Made by a program: the position numbers and the translations under genes. Of a stretch of DNA of 64,000 nucleotides, positions 11,670-23,497 are shown one piece after another. The notes beneath the pieces are model-generated. The model was not told the origin of the DNA. It ran no database searches and was given only the letters and a program-made list of their open reading frames with translations. The number at the start of each line of letters is the position of its first letter. Within the stretch, counting starts at the first letter, position 1. This stretch comes from Tachypleus tridentatus (Eukaryota > Arthropoda > Merostomata > Xiphosura > Limulidae), in NCBI RefSeq assembly GCF_004210375.1, contig NW_027467782.1:37561771-37625770 (forward strand), given 5' to 3'.

Positions 11670-12770
11670 AAGTTTAGTTGAGGAAATTAGTATAGAAGTA
11701 ATTAGAAGGGTAGACTTATTTCTTACAATCATAATAACAGAAAAAAAAAAAGATATAAAATAAATAACTTTAGAGCATTAGTAGGAATGAAAGATTTTGA
11801 TATTATGGTAATAACTGAAATATGGTTAAACAAAGATGATGTGTGACAAAAATTTCCTTCAAATATAGTGTTAAAGACTTTTTAATAATTAAAGTACAAA
11901 AGAGATGGAGGAGTTGTCATATGAGGAGTGGCTGAAAACTCTTGTACTGCTTTCTCTTGGAAAAGAATTGGAGGAGGGGTGTGATATGATTGAGGTGTTA
12001 AAGATTGTAAAGGGAATTGATAATGTTGATGCATCATCTTTATTCATACTTAACAGTGAGAAAAGTAGGGCAAAAGGAGTTTAGTATAAACACTGGCAGG
12101 TTGGTTGATTGGTTGATTTAATGTTTTATGGCACAAAGCAGCCAGGTTATCTGTGCCAAACATCCAGTAAAAAGGTAAAAGTAAATTTAGTAAAATTCAT
12201 TAAAGGAAATCAAGGTAAAACAAAACAAAGTTAAAAAAACAACAACAAATAGCATTAGACCAATGTTTACATCTAGTCTACAATGTCAAAACTGCAGTGA
12301 TTCAAAGTTGTAAAGGACTTTCTGTAGCATGACTGTAATAATCATAACTCACTAGGAAGACTAACAGATAAGTACAAAAACCACCATCAGTAAACTGGAG
12401 TTAGCCTTTCCAATCCTGGTTTCAAGTTACTTAGTGGATACTGGCAGAGTAGAAGTCACCTTCAGCTAAGATAACTTAAATTTTCTTACAAGATAGTTGG
12501 CCTTTGAAGTGGGTTTTCTTTGGATGTTATAGAGCAGAAAATTTAAACAAGTTTAACAGAAAGCTTGATAAGTATATGAATAAGTGTTGGCTTTAAGACT
12601 TCTAAAAATTTATTCATTAACATTTATAGTTTAAATTAGAGGATGTAAGAGCCAGGATGGACCAAGAGATCCCACACTCTTCCAAAACGTCATGTATTGT
12701 GTCTAGTGCTTCAGACTGCAGTCTAATTCCAGAAGATTTAACATGTTTCTAATGCAACAATAAAACTTGT
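11670..12770 (+). mobile_element. Degenerate CR1-like LINE, internally deleted
   Basis: Plus-strand translation, with frame changes, gives an endonuclease-type fragment (LVGMKDFDIMVITEIWLN, about 11785-11838). It jumps directly to the C-terminal region typical of these elements (FSLEKRIGGG and IVKGIDNVDASSLFI, about 11950-12050), then to NLNKFNRKLDKYMNKCWL-like sequence (about 12540-12592), and a tail resembling DGPRDPTL. The reverse transcriptase core is missing and stops are frequent, so the copy is dead. The stretch about 12105-12480 is a foreign insert. Assignment is from remembered family motifs. Confidence 0.75.
12105..12480. mobile_element. Unclassified insert within the LINE
   Basis: It separates two parts of the LINE C-terminal coding region and starts with TTGGTTGATTGGTTGATTTA followed by ATGGCACAAAGCAGCCAGG. 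A similar piece (ACGCAAAACAACTAGACTATC) occurs near 15450. It is probably another short interspersed element; I could not find clear target duplications. Confidence 0.5.
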
Positions 12771-13460
12771 CGATAATATGGCTTCTTACTCAGCTTTAAT
12801 GTTAGTATTACATGGTTCACTATGGTACTGAGAGAGACAGTAAGACCATACAACATAGAAGAATATGGTATTGGGAAAACTAACTTCTAAAAAGTTCTAT
12901 TCTGACATCTAACTTCGTTTTTGTTTTGTTGGTCCCCTTATGATTCTATTTCGGATCAACTGTCCATTTGATTACAAACGTATCTTTATGCTGATGTTTA
13001 TGCTTTAATGGTCGAGGTTATGTTTATTTCTACATGCATCACACTAGGGCCAACAAAGTACAGCAAAAATATAAATTCTCTTTCTAAGAGTATGAGTAAC
13101 CTGGTCCTGAATTACATTGTTGAGTTGGCTACATCACTCGGCATATTAAATTTTGTCTTTTGCAAAAAAAAAAAAAAAAAGACATTCTAAACGACCAAGA
13201 AAGTTTGGCAACCAGAAAATAAAACATTTAAACTCACCATTTGCACTAAAGGTATCTAAATTGTGATACCCGAAAGCTGTATATTTCCTATTGAAAATCC
13301 TTATTTTTCGGTATTAATCAATGAACTATGGTCTATAAAAGACCTTTGCGTTACATAGTGGTTAGATTTTGTATGACGTTATATTTACATATTTTTTAAT
13401 TATAAATTTATAAATAAGCATTAAATATACATTATGAAAAATAAAATAAATCTTCATTGT
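12771..13460. other. AT-rich non-coding sequence
   Basis: Includes a poly-A run at 13164-13180. The 60-codon frame at 13008-13190 runs into this poly-A and has no recognisable features. Confidence 0.4.
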
Positions 13461-13464
13461 TTGG

Positions 13465-13585
13465 TTGGTTGGTTGGTAGGTACAAAACAACACAACAGGC
13501 TATCTGCGTTCTACCTACCACGAGTATCAAAATCCGATTTTGAAAGTTATGAGCCCTCATACTTTCCACTTAGCCACTGAGAAAA
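13465..13585 (-). mobile_element. SINE-C-like copy, worn, reverse orientation
   Basis: Contains GGCTATCTGCGTTCTACC and CACGAGTATCAAAATCCG, matching the reverse complement of the SINE-C body and head. No target duplication found. Confidence 0.55.
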
Positions 13586-13975
13586 TAACATTTGAACATC
13601 GATTGTGTATTCATATCTAGCAATGTACCATAAATACACTCTTTTGGGAAGAAATGAGTCTTAATGAAGGTTTCTGAAATAAATTAGAGCCATGTTTGTG
13701 ATTTCAGAAAAATACTAACAAGCAAATGAATAAATTAAAATTTGATATCTTTTGACAAAAAACTGTTTTAAATAACCACGAAATAGATTAGAAGGGAAGT
13801 TAGTTTTCAAAAGCTGTAATTTTATTTATGTACAGTTTTATAAATTATTATGGAAAAGTGAGCGAAACATTCATCATCGTCATCTGCCACTCAATTCCTT
13901 AAGGAACATAGGGCCGTAATCACTGCGGTTTCCGAAACAAATTTTTTTTTTTTAAGTGAGTAGGTTGTTAGCCCA
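13586..13975. other. AT-rich spacer
   Basis: No gene or repeat recognised. Confidence 0.4.
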
Positions 13976-13979
13976 CTGC

Positions 13980-14092
13980 ACCTAGCCGTCCCTAATTTAG
14001 GAGTGTAAGACTAGAGGGAAGGCAGCTAGTCATCACCACCCACCGCCAACTATTGGGCTACTCTTGAACCAACGAATAAAGTGGTTGTCAAT
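13980..14092 (-). mobile_element. SINE-A fragment (body only), reverse orientation
   Basis: Contains CCTAATTTAGGAGTGTAAGA and TCATCACCACCCACCGCC, then stops abruptly after ACCAACGAATAAAGTGG. The tRNA head is absent. Confidence 0.8.
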
Positions 14093-14335
14093 ATTGTCAA
14101 TCGCTAGCATTACATACACACCTTTTACTTTGTTGATTCTTTCAATCGAGAATCTTCTATTAATTTCGAGAACAGGCAGAACTTGTGAATTAAACAGCCC
14201 ACAGTAAACGTCATAAGAAAATATAAAATTACACTGGAAGAAGCGAAGGTACAACACTAAATGTGCAATAGTAAATCTGTTACAAAATAAAAACCGATAA
14301 CTCAAGTGAGATTGAAGGCCTTTTGACGAAGAACA

Positions 14336-14605
14336 GTCCGGCGTGTTAAGGCGTGCGACTCGTAATCTGAGGGTCGCGGGTTCGCATCCACGTCGCGCCA
14401 AACATGCTCGCCCTTTCAGCCGTGGGAGCGTTATAAGTTACGCTCAATCCCACTATTCGTTGGTAAAAGAGTAGCCCAAGAGTTGACTGTGGGTGGTGAT
14501 GACTAGCTGCCTTCCCTCTAGTCTTACACTGCTAAATTAGGGACGGCTAGCACAGATAGCCCTCGAATAGCTTTGTGCGAAATTCAAAAACAAAAACAAA
14601 AACTG
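14336..14605 (+). mobile_element. SINE-A copy
   Basis: Nearly full-length plus-strand copy: head with CTCGTAAT (anticodon-loop-like, CGT) and GGTTCGCATCC (B box), body with GTGGGTGGTGATGACTAGC, and a tail of CAAAAA repeats. Confidence 0.85.
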
Positions 14606-14920
14606 AGGAGGAACCGATAAATAAACAGAAACCTCAGAGTCAGAGGATGTTAGTGTTGTGTTAGTTGATGAAGTAATAATAACATGGGGCATCTCAGTTA
14701 AAAACACTAGAAGTGAAGATAAGGGCCCCAGTAACAAATAATATGTCAAATACTTTCCCAATGAAATGTGAGTAGAACCTTATATCATGCAGATGCTCAA
14801 GTAGTTGCATACAAATCCAAGAATGATGTGAATGAAAGTGGGTAATATTGCCTCTAATAACATAACAAACACTGGATAATATGATACTCTATTTATGAAG
14901 TTGTAATTACGTTAAGTAGA
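14606..14920. other. Non-coding spacer between SINEs
   Basis: No exon or repeat recognised. Confidence 0.4.
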
Positions 14921-14924
14921 TTTG

Positions 14925-15166
14925 TTTCTTTGTTTTGCATTTTGCTCAAAGCTATACGAAAACGATCTACGCTTGCTGTCCCTAATTTAGCAGGGTAAGA
15001 CAAGAGGAAAAGCAACTCCTGGGATACTCTTTCAAACGAATAGTGGGATTGACCATAATGACACCCTATGAATGAAAGAGTGAACACGTTTAGTTTAACG
15101 TGGATTCGCACCCGTGACTGTCAGATTACGAGTCGAGTGCCCTAACCACCTGACAATGCCGGGGCA
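14925..15166 (-). mobile_element. SINE-A copy, diverged
   Basis: Reverse-oriented copy from GCTCAAAGCTATACG at the left to CCTAACCACCTGACAATGCC at the right, with a body deletion and more substitutions than neighbouring copies. Confidence 0.8.
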
Positions 15167-15800
15167 CGTAACGTGGGATAAGTTATATATGTATATAATT
15201 ACGTAAGATTATATGTTTATCAAATAAATTATACAATTTATTTTAAGAATAAATACTTAATGATTGTTTAGCTTTATTTGTAACATGAGAGTCACAATAA
15301 ATTAATTTAAAGTAAACATTATGACAAATTTAATTACGAAACTCGATGCAGAGATTATCGAGTGTCGCGTGAAATTTTTTGATGTGTAGAATAGAGAAAA
15401 CAGACGATTAGGTGTGACAAAGATAAATAGTTTGGTTTTCTGTTTCATGACGCAAAACAACTAGACTATCTGCGCTAAAGATAAATAAATAGTTTTATTG
15501 GAATGGTCAAAGTAGAGAAACAGACAAAAATTAGCAGATGAGATGTTACGAAACGGAAATAGGCCAAAGAAAAGTAAAAAGGGAAGTTAATCGTCGTGGA
15601 AGGCCTTACGATTAATATAGGCCTAATAATTGATATATTATTGTGAGTATTGTGAAAGGTAGCGAAAATAATTTATTTCGCCAAAGAGAGTACTGGGTAT
15701 ATATTTATATCTAATCTTTTAAAATAAAAATTACAGCATAACTTCCGTTTGACGTATCTTAAAAAAACAAAACAAAGAAACAGCTAAGCCTAAAGTTACC
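15167..15800. other. AT-rich spacer with a short repeat piece
   Basis: About 15427-15478 resembles the insert found in the LINE at 12105. Otherwise nothing recognised. Confidence 0.4.
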
Positions 15801-15808
15801 ACTAACCT

Positions 15809-16068
15809 TGTTTGTTTGTTTGGAATTTCGCACAAAGCTACTCGAGGGCTATCTGTGCTAGCCGTCCCTAATTTAGCAGTGTAAGACTAGAGGGAAGGCA
15901 GCTAGTCATCACCACCCACCGCCAACTCTTGGGCTACTCTTTTACCAACGAAAAGTGGGATTGACTGTCACATTATACGCCCCCACGGCTGGGAGGGCGA
16001 GCATGTTTAGTGCGACGCGGGCGCGAACCCGCGAATTACGAGTCGCACGCCTTACGCGCTTGGCCATA
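15809..16068 (-). mobile_element. SINE-A copy with target duplication
   Basis: Reverse-oriented, well preserved. A short direct repeat ACCACTAACC flanks it on both sides, as expected for LINE-mediated insertion. Confidence 0.9.
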
Positions 16069-16246
16069 CCACTAACCAACGTAAGCTTTATCGAAAGAAT
16101 CTGATTCTGTTATGGCGAAATAGAAAATAAGAAATTTATTTAATTACAAAAAAATATGATGCGAAATTTAACGTTTACAAAACTTGCAGATTAGAAAAAT
16201 TGACACCAACCTTCCTAAAAATAAAAGTATACTTCCAGACCAAAAA

Positions 16247-16365
16247 GCCCCCCAGTGGCTCAGCGGTATGTCTGCGGAATTATAACACTAAAAACTTGGT
16301 TTCGTGATGAGCAGAGCATAGCCCATTGTGTAGCTTTGTCCTTAATACAAAACAACCAGACCAAA
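16247..16365 (+). mobile_element. SINE-C copy
   Basis: Head CCCCAGTGGCTCAGCGGTAT with A box, anticodon-loop-like ATTATAA, then GCAGAGCATAGCCCATTGTG and a CAAAACAACC tail. A good reference copy for this third family. Confidence 0.8.
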
Positions 16366-17880
16366 AATTCAAATATATCACAGAAGAACTTCAAATCAAA
16401 AGTTTAAAACAAAGTATAAAGGAAATTCTCTGCAAAAATGAACTGAATCCCTGCAACAAACTTGCAAGTTTAACTTCCTCTAAAGATTAGTATTATCATC
16501 ATTCATACGTAAAATCACATGCTATAAAGGCTTAACAATCAACTAAAGCAGCCCTGGATTAACCATTACGCAAAATACGCACATGATTAGGGCAACAATG
16601 GAAGGGATAACCACAGAGATTTCCCCTTAGTTATAATGCCCTTATCTCTTTCACTACCACACTCAACTTTTGTTGATTTTTTTTTGTAATTGCTCTTATC
16701 TACCGTGCTTGATTTTACTCTGCATTGTTAAAAAAGTTTTCATTGGCTCGGTTAGTGACTAAAGTTTCGAGAATCTACCAAACTATGTATCTGAAGTAAG
16801 AAGTAATTGATTTGCGAAAGATTACTGTAAAGAGCGGTACAAAATGTTGATAAAACTTCAGGTAAAAGATGATCACATGTTATGATGTCTATCTAACTTT
16901 GCAGATGAAATATTTTTCTCAATCATTTCTTCTGCTGTGGCTATTTATAAGAAATTATAGGCAGTGGAACTGTTTTGTTTTATCTTTTACTGCTTTATTC
17001 AGTCACATCTACAGAAACAAAAGAGAATAATACCACAGAAATATAAGTCAAACGAAATGGTAACAGATGTGTTCAGAGACGTGGCTAGTTTAATGTTTTT
17101 TTTCGGTTTTGTTTTCGTGCCTTATATTGTCTTGTTTGTTTTGGTTTTATTTGCCTTAGAATTGCTTTATAAGTGTGTTTTTCACTGAAGTTTTCTGAGC
17201 CGGAAGTTTTTTGGCTTCAAATAGCTTGCTGTTAAAAACCTTTGTTTGTGAGTACATGTTTTGTAATTTATCATACCAAGAAAAATTTTAGAAAGGAATG
17301 CTACTGTAGCAATGCTACCGTTCATATATTACATGTAACCTGTAAGAGCATTTGGGCATGTATGTATACCCTTGTAATTATGTAATAATATAAGCAAATC
17401 TGAAGCTGAGATTTACTAAGGAGATAAGTACAAGGGTGCCTTCTGGTGATATTTTTTTTATGAGACGAACGAACAATCCGAGACAGAAACACAAATACGA
17501 CGAAGACAAACTTTCAGGTGTAATTCAACTATTTTGTGACTATAAATTCAGATCACTATGTGTTGTATTACATTTCTGAAAAGCTGGGAAAACAATTGAA
17601 AGATCGGAGCAGTCTAAAGGCGATAATTTGATCTTTTAGGTTAAATTACGTAAGACTTCGTTCGACTTGTTCGATAACAAGGTTCTTAACATTGCTATGT
17701 TTATACCATACTACTACTAAGTAGTACAGTAATGTGTCATCGTGGTCATACGAAGGTAATGTAAAGAACTGAAAAATCAAGAAAATCAATTTAGGATTGA
17801 AAATAGTGCATAAACTGAACAAGTTCATGTGAGCAAGGTTAGTACTAAGTACTAGGCTTAACGTTAGTGGCCTCATTTGC
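16366..17880. other. Non-coding AT-rich sequence
   Basis: I see no coding exon. The short frame 16964-17188 is hydrophobic low-complexity and lacks splice or domain support. Confidence 0.4.
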
Positions 17881-17886
17881 AATGTA

Positions 17887-18115
17887 CAGGGTGACCCGTA
17901 AGTCTCTACCCATCCATATATCTGATGTATCTGTGTACTGTCCCTCATTCTCGCTGCATAATATTATGCGACGCCATGTTCTGTGAGACATTTTCAAGTA
18001 TAAATGGGCTTACATCGGCCATATTTCTCTGAAAAAAGAAACGAATACATAATACATGCGTAATTGAATATAACATAATAACATATGGATGGGTAGGAAC
18101 TTACGGGCCACCCTG
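17887..18115. mobile_element. 229-bp MITE with mariner-like ends
   Basis: Terminal inverted repeats of about 32 bp (CAGGGTGACCCGTAAGTCTC at the left, its counterpart ending GGGCCACCCTG at the right), flanked on each side by TA (17885-17886 and 18116-18117). The interior has no open frame. TA target duplication plus CAGGG-type ends fit a non-autonomous Tc1/mariner derivative. Confidence 0.85.
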
Positions 18116-18117
18116 TA

Positions 18118-18790
18118 TCAGCATTAGGCCTAACGTTAATGTTATCTGAGAACTGAGTGACAATAACGTTAGGCCTAAATACTGTAACTAGTTTAGTGTA
18201 AGTACACTGGAAACGCTACTGTAGCATGGAATAATGAAGTGGACTATTCCCAGTGTAAGGCTGTCGTTTTGAATTTGCCTTCGCATCCAGGCATGTAAGT
18301 AAAGTTTCAGACATATGCCTATTTTGTTGATGCATGGTTTGTTGGCTCATCTAATAGTCCCAGGTCAAATCTGAGCTCAAAAGAAAAGTTGAGGTTACAA
18401 CTCATTCTTCAGATATTAGGATTAAAGTACTCTAGCCTTTGACATTGCTTCTTGCAATCAGCTACCATAACAACAACCGAAATGAAACTTTTGCAATGAC
18501 TGAAAATTAATTTTTCTAAAATAGATTGAGGCCAGTCATGAATGGTTTTCAACATATCATAATACAGCAAGTCAATAAATGTATTTATGAATTCATGTTT
18601 ATGTGCTGATGGACCTGGACCTTAGGATAACTTTCTGACAGTCTTTGTCTAAATGTAGACCTAGAGTTTAGTATGTTTGACTGTCTTACGAATGTTTTTC
18701 TTTATAAATTTCAGTGTTTTTCTTATCATTATAATTATATATGATCCGTATTATTTTGTGTTTTTTTTTCTGTATTTTTCAGACTGCAAG
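18118..18790. other. Spacer with a small palindromic motif
   Basis: TTAGGCCTAACGTTA near 18125 and TAACGTTAGGCCTAA near 18163-18177 form an inverted pair with a loop of about 25 bases. Otherwise non-coding. Confidence 0.45.
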
Positions 18791-20870
18791 ATGAAACATG
18801 TTCATTTAAGTGGTGCACAAAAGAAAAAACTGGCAAAAGAGAACCAACAAAAGGCTTTGGATTTAGTGGCCAAGACTAGATAGCAGATTAATTTTTCACT
18901 GAACTTACACAACAAGATCTTCCACATCAAAACCATGAGAAGTCACTTGTACTGTATCTGACTCTGACATGATTAAATTTGAACCAAGCTTCACACCTAC
19001 AAGTACCACTTTGTCCACTTGAAGATCAGAACATCATGGTGACGTTGAGGTGTCACAGGCTTGCTCAACTGGAACAGCTTTCACAACTGATCTTACTATG
19101 CTTGTAAATTCTCCAGAAATCTCTCGTGTTAATGTTGATGCAAGTTGCTCTATAAGACAGTTTAAAGTTGAAATAATTTCTGAAAATGAAAATTGCTGAA
19201 CTATGGTAAAATGCTTCAGTCTACAAAAGATGAAGAAACTAAAGCAAAAGATCCAGGGTTGTGGCTCGATTTCTCTGCTGCTGATGTGGCTTATTGGATT
19301 GCTTGTGGACCCACTGACTGTTAACACCACAATGGGTCATTTGTTAAATCTTGCTGGATTTTTAGTAGTAGCAAACCAATGAAATACTGTTTGCAAAAAC
19401 TTTTCTTTGGGGTAAAAACCAATGGTGAGTAACACAAGAGAGAGTGGCTATTGTATTTACTATCGACTCTTTGTCCCTAAATTTTCCTCGTGTTTTGTTG
19501 AAATAGAAGGGTTCAGTGACTGGCGAAATACTATTGTAATTGATCATCATGAAAGAAGCACTACTCACCGAGACTCTAGCTAACATACTTAACTTACAGA
19601 CAAGGTTTAGGCTTGCAACAAGAGTTGGAAAAACAAATTAAAAGAAGAGTGCGATTACTGGGAACATGTCTTGGAGCACGCAATAGTTGTTATTTGTACG
19701 TTAGCTGAACGTAGCCTGGCTTTTCACTGAACAGATAAAATTTGGTTCACTGCAGAATGGGAATTTTTTAGAGCTACTTGAGCTCAAAAGTCAGTTTGAT
19801 CCATTTTTAGCAGGACACATTTATAAATATGGAAATTCTGGAAAAGGAAATCCTTCATACTTGTCCAAAACCGCCTGTGAAGAACACATTGAACCAATGG
19901 TTCAGAAGGTCCACACATTCGTTGTTGATAAAGTAACTTCTTCTGGTTATTTTAGCTTGTCAGTTGACTCGACGCCAGATCTATCACATATAGATCAGTT
20001 AAGAGTTGTACTCGATACTTAAAAAATGGGCAGCCTATTGAATGCTTTTTAACCTTTCTGGAACTAAAAAGTCATATGACTGATGAAATGGCAAACCCGG
20101 TATTGCAGTAATTACGTGAAGTTTGCAAACTTAATTTTACAAAATATAGGGGTCAGTCTTATGACAATGCTGCTAACATGTCTGGGGGTTATAAGGATAT
20201 GCAGCAAAAGATTTTAGAAGAAAATAAGTTTGCCATATATGTGCCTTGTACAGCCCATTCATTAAATCTAGTAGACCGAAGTTCTTTCTACTGCTGTCAA
20301 GTGGCAATTAACTTTTCTCTACAATATATTTGTTCTATACATTTTTTTCAGCCTCAGTTTTTTTGTTTGTTTTGAGTAGCACAAAGCTACTTGAGGGCTA
20401 TCTGTGCTAGCCGTCCGTAATTTAGCAGTGTAAGACTAGAGGGAAGGCAGCTAGTCATCACCACCCACCGCCAACTCTTGGGCTACTCTTTTACCAACGA
20501 AAAGTGGGATTGACCGTCACATTATAACGCCCCCACGGCTGAGAGGGCGAGCATATTTGGCGCGACGCGGGCGCGAACCCGCGATCCTCGGATTACGAGT
20601 CGTCGCCTTAACGCGCTAGGCCATGCCGGGCCTTTTCAGCCTCAACCAGCCAGTGGAAAATTTTTAAAGCTTGTACAATCAGGCAGAACGTGCTTCCATA
20701 TTGATCTCATGTTACTCTCGCTTCGTTGATATTCTCGATAGCACTTCTGATGATGTAATCTTTCCAGAATTTAGTCGAAGATAGTGCAGCTTCTGTAGTT
20801 GTAGCCTTTATTGCTTGAGAAAAGTTCGCTTCAAATAATAAGCTTTAAACGTCGCAATGACACCTTAATT
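18791..20870 (+). pseudogene. hAT-like (DUF4371, ZMYM1-type) transposase pseudogene
   Basis: The plus-strand frames begin with MKHVHLSGAQKKKLAKEN (18791), a start typical of the zinc-finger MYM-type-1-like transposon family. They continue with DPGLWLDFSAADVAYW (about 19250), CDYWEHVLERAIVVI-type sequence (about 19650), then GKGNPSYLSKTACEEHIEPM (about 19840), GYFSLSVDSTPDLSHIDQLR (about 19950), and QSYDNAANMSGGYKDMQQK (about 20155). Several frameshifts and in-frame stops break it, and a SINE-A splits it at 20357-20632. Coding resumes after the SINE with STSQWKIFKA-like sequence. No terminal inverted repeats were identified. Family placement is from memory of the domain. Confidence 0.85.
20357..20632 (-). 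mobile_element. SINE-A inserted in the hAT pseudogene
   Basis: Reverse-oriented full copy with a clean 12-bp target duplication TTTTCAGCCTCA at 20345-20356 and 20633-20644. The transposase reading is continuous across the duplication, so the SINE came later. Confidence 0.92.
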
Positions 20871-20879
20871 CATTAATTG

Positions 20880-21760
20880 CAGTAGAGATGTTGTATTGGG
20901 TGGAAGAAAATGAATTTTGACATTTTCATTAAAGTCACAAAGTCCCGTTGGATGGCTTTAAAGTTCAAGTTGTTTTCTTGTGCAGTAATGTTCAACTGCA
21001 GGACAAAATAACTTTTTTAACCAGTCTTCAAACAAAGGTTTTGTGACCCATGCTTTTTTTATTTCATCGCCAAACAACTGAGAGAGTCTTCTTTGCACAG
21101 CTGATTAGTGTTCGGGGGATTTCCGCACGATACACAAGCACACAGGTTTTAATTTAAAATCGCCAGATCCATTTCCGCCTAACAAGTGTTAAACGATCTT
21201 TCAACGCTTGTAACATGGCCAAGTTTTTTCATTTTCTGATAGGAAAGTTATAGAAGGCATATTTTCCCCAAAATAAACCCGTTTCATATTTGGTTATCTT
21301 TGTACCGAACTTTTTAATAATTTCTATAAATTCATTTGGAAATTTTTCAGCAGCATCTTTGTCTACACTTGAACTTTCGCCTGCAATACGAACATTATGG
21401 AAACCAGTGTTTGCTTAAAACAAAAGAACCAATCACGGCTTGCCGAAAATATTTCATTAGTTCCCCATTCTCCATCGTTCTCTTTTAAGGCGTTTAAAAG
21501 GCTCGTAGCTTTCGTTTGAATTTCCATTTGACTTAAAGGAATTCGTTTCTGATTACAATCTTCTAATCATATTGATAGCAGACGTTCCATATTCACCATT
21601 AGAGAGCTCCTTTTCTTTACGATTGTTTTCGAGGCAAAACAGTTGGTAGCCATTCAATACTGTTTTTACTGGTTCTTTCATTGAACAGTCTTACAGATGG
21701 TTCATTTATTCCTTTGTTTCGTGCTAGTTAGGTTTCTTTGGCTCGGTATCATCACACATT
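20880..21760 (-). pseudogene. Tigger/pogo-like transposase pseudogene
   Basis: Minus-strand translation, with frameshifts, shows a CENP-B-type N-terminal part (EWGTNEIFSASRDWFFCFKQ, about 21470), then KYETGLFWGK (about 21270, equivalent to the first catalytic-Asp motif DETGLFW), ALKDRLTLLLGGNGSGDFK (about 21190), and NKKAWVTKPLFEDWLKKLF (about 21050). It abuts the 3' end of the hAT relic on the opposite strand. The last catalytic region (LLLDNAPGH type) is not seen, so the element is truncated at its 3' end. Terminal repeats are not certain. Confidence 0.8.
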
Positions 21761-22055
21761 CTTTTCTCACGCATAATAAAAGGATCTCTGTAAAAAGTGT
21801 ACACACGTTCTTAACATGAAAAACTGAACTGCCGCTGACAGCAAGTGATGCTCAGATTTATACTGTGCAGTATATAATGTGCATGCGCATTGTATAGGCT
21901 TGCAGAAAGACCTAGAATAAGCGAATGACACAAATTCGTAGACATCTTTTCAGAAATATTAATTAAAATGTCAGCCATAAAAAGGGCCCAAAGACTTATA
22001 CGTATATAAATAAAGCCCCATTATAGTGAACCCCATACTGTTAAGCTGCACTGTG
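21761..22055. other. Spacer upstream of the receptor locus
   Basis: Possibly includes the 5' end of the Tigger-like element. No coding sequence seen. Confidence 0.35.
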
Positions 22056-22059
22056 GACC

Positions 22060-22312
22060 TCCTTTAATATCCAAGAACACACTTCAAAGACGAAGAGAAA
22101 TACGTAACAAGATATTTATGAAATTGAAGATTTATAGAAATATAAGTCTACGTTTCCAAAACCGAAGTGTCACAGTAACAAAATTACATTTAACAAAGGA
22201 TTTCATTCATGTACTATCTTGTAATTGAGTTATACGTTAGTTTTGCATGCTATTCTTCTCAGTTTTGGTTGTTTAACTGAGAAATGAACAAGTTAAAAAT
22301 CTAGAAGCATGG
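22060..22312 (+). repeat. Segmental duplication, block 1 (5' flank of receptor gene)
   Basis: Direct-orientation similarity to 45452-45715: shared GAAGAGAA, GATATTTAT, ATTTATAGAAATAT, ACAGTAACAAAA and TTTAACTGAGAAATG in order with moderate divergence. A worn SINE-A follows at the same place in both. Confidence 0.75.
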
Positions 22313-22326
22313 TTTGGTTTGGGTTT

Positions 22327-22605
22327 TTGGAATTTCGCACAAAGCTACTCGAGGGCTATCTGGCGTTCGACTCGTAATCCGAGGGTCGCGCGTTGGAATC
22401 CCGGTCGCACCAAACATGCTCGCCTTTCAGCCGTGGTGGCGTTATAATGTGATGATCAATCCCACTATTCGTTGGTAAAAGAGTAGCCCAAGAGTTGGCT
22501 GTGGGAGGTGATGACCAGCTGCCTTCCATCTTGTCTTACACTGCTAAATTAGGGACGACTACCACAAATAGCCTTCGAGTAGCTTTGTGCGAAATTCAAA
22601 AAACA
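22327..22605 (+). mobile_element. SINE-A with an inverted 5' piece
   Basis: It starts with about 40 bases of reversed SINE tail (GAATTTCGCACAAAGC to GGGCTATCTG), then switches at about 22366 to a plus-strand copy from GCGTTCGACTCGTAATCC to GCGAAATTCAAAAAAC. A worn plus-strand SINE-A occupies the matching place in the downstream duplicate (45745-45985). Confidence 0.8.
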
Positions 22606-23208
22606 AACTATTGAAATCTTATTAGTTTTGAAGAACAAAATATTAATACAGCTAATTGTAGTCATTAATCCCTATATAACACCATGGAATGCAGTATTTG
22701 TCACATAAGTTATATATGTGAATATTCTTTAACTGATTTTTTAATTTAAATATTGTTACAATGTTTGTAGGTTTATAACTACTCAATTATAATTTATATG
22801 TATCATAAGGCATCTGTTAGCAGTCTTATTATGGTTTATATCATAAATGCCGACTAAGATTTGTATTGTCAGAAGAAATTGCATAGAAAAATTTCGTATA
22901 AATTTTATTTGCTTTTACCTAAATTTCAAGTTGAACTCTTAGGCAAGTGTTGTTATTGTTTATTAAATCTAAATTATGCATAACATAAACATGAATATAA
23001 TTTCTCTGTTCAAGCGTCTTTCACACTACAGAAAACAATAAACTTTGCAATCATTATTGTTAGTAAAACGTTTTTCTACCTCACAATGTTACTTCAGTTC
23101 ATGACGTCATTCAAACAAGAATACTATTATGCGCATAGTAACACTGATATTTCACTTAGAAACAATACAGAAAGTGACTTACAAAGAGTACAGTGCAGAG
23201 AGATTTCA
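22606..23208 (+). promoter_or_regulatory. Probable 5' flank and 5' UTR of the Ig receptor gene
   Basis: About 600 AT-rich bases before the chosen start codon. The frame is open upstream from 23086 (another ATG), but the start at 23209 places a hydrophobic signal peptide at the N terminus and is preferred. I could not pinpoint a TATA box or initiator. Confidence 0.35.
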
Positions 23209-23497
23209 ATGGCTAATTACACTCAATTATTTTATATTTTCGCTAGTTTCCTGCTTGTTTCAGGTTTTACATTCGTCTACGAAATTGAACGTGGTTCTAC
23301 TCTTACATTAATATGTTCAAACCAAGCGAGAGAAGAACCAGTTATTTGGTACTCAAATCTCAAAGAAAAAGTTATTAATAGTGAGAGAACGCAAATAAAA
23401 TACGGTGGCAAATTAGTGCTAACCCACATCCAATTTGAAGACGCGGGAATTTACACATGCAAAAATCGTGAAGGTGATTACAAACATGATGTCAGAG
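23209..23497 (+). CDS. Exon 1: signal peptide and Ig domain
   Basis: Starts MANYTQLFYIFASFLLVSG, a good signal peptide. The Ig fold marks follow: STLTLICS (first Cys), VIWYS (core Trp), GGKLVLTHI, FEDAGIYTCKN (D-x-G-x-Y-x-C of strand F). The donor is CAGAG/GTAAAT at 23498, leaving phase 1. If the intron is retained the frame stays open to 23616 and would add a hydrophobic tail (HLLNCTNL, SSILLLNFFQP). One complete Ig domain in one exon, with phase 1 at its end, is typical of this superfamily. Confidence 0.8.
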
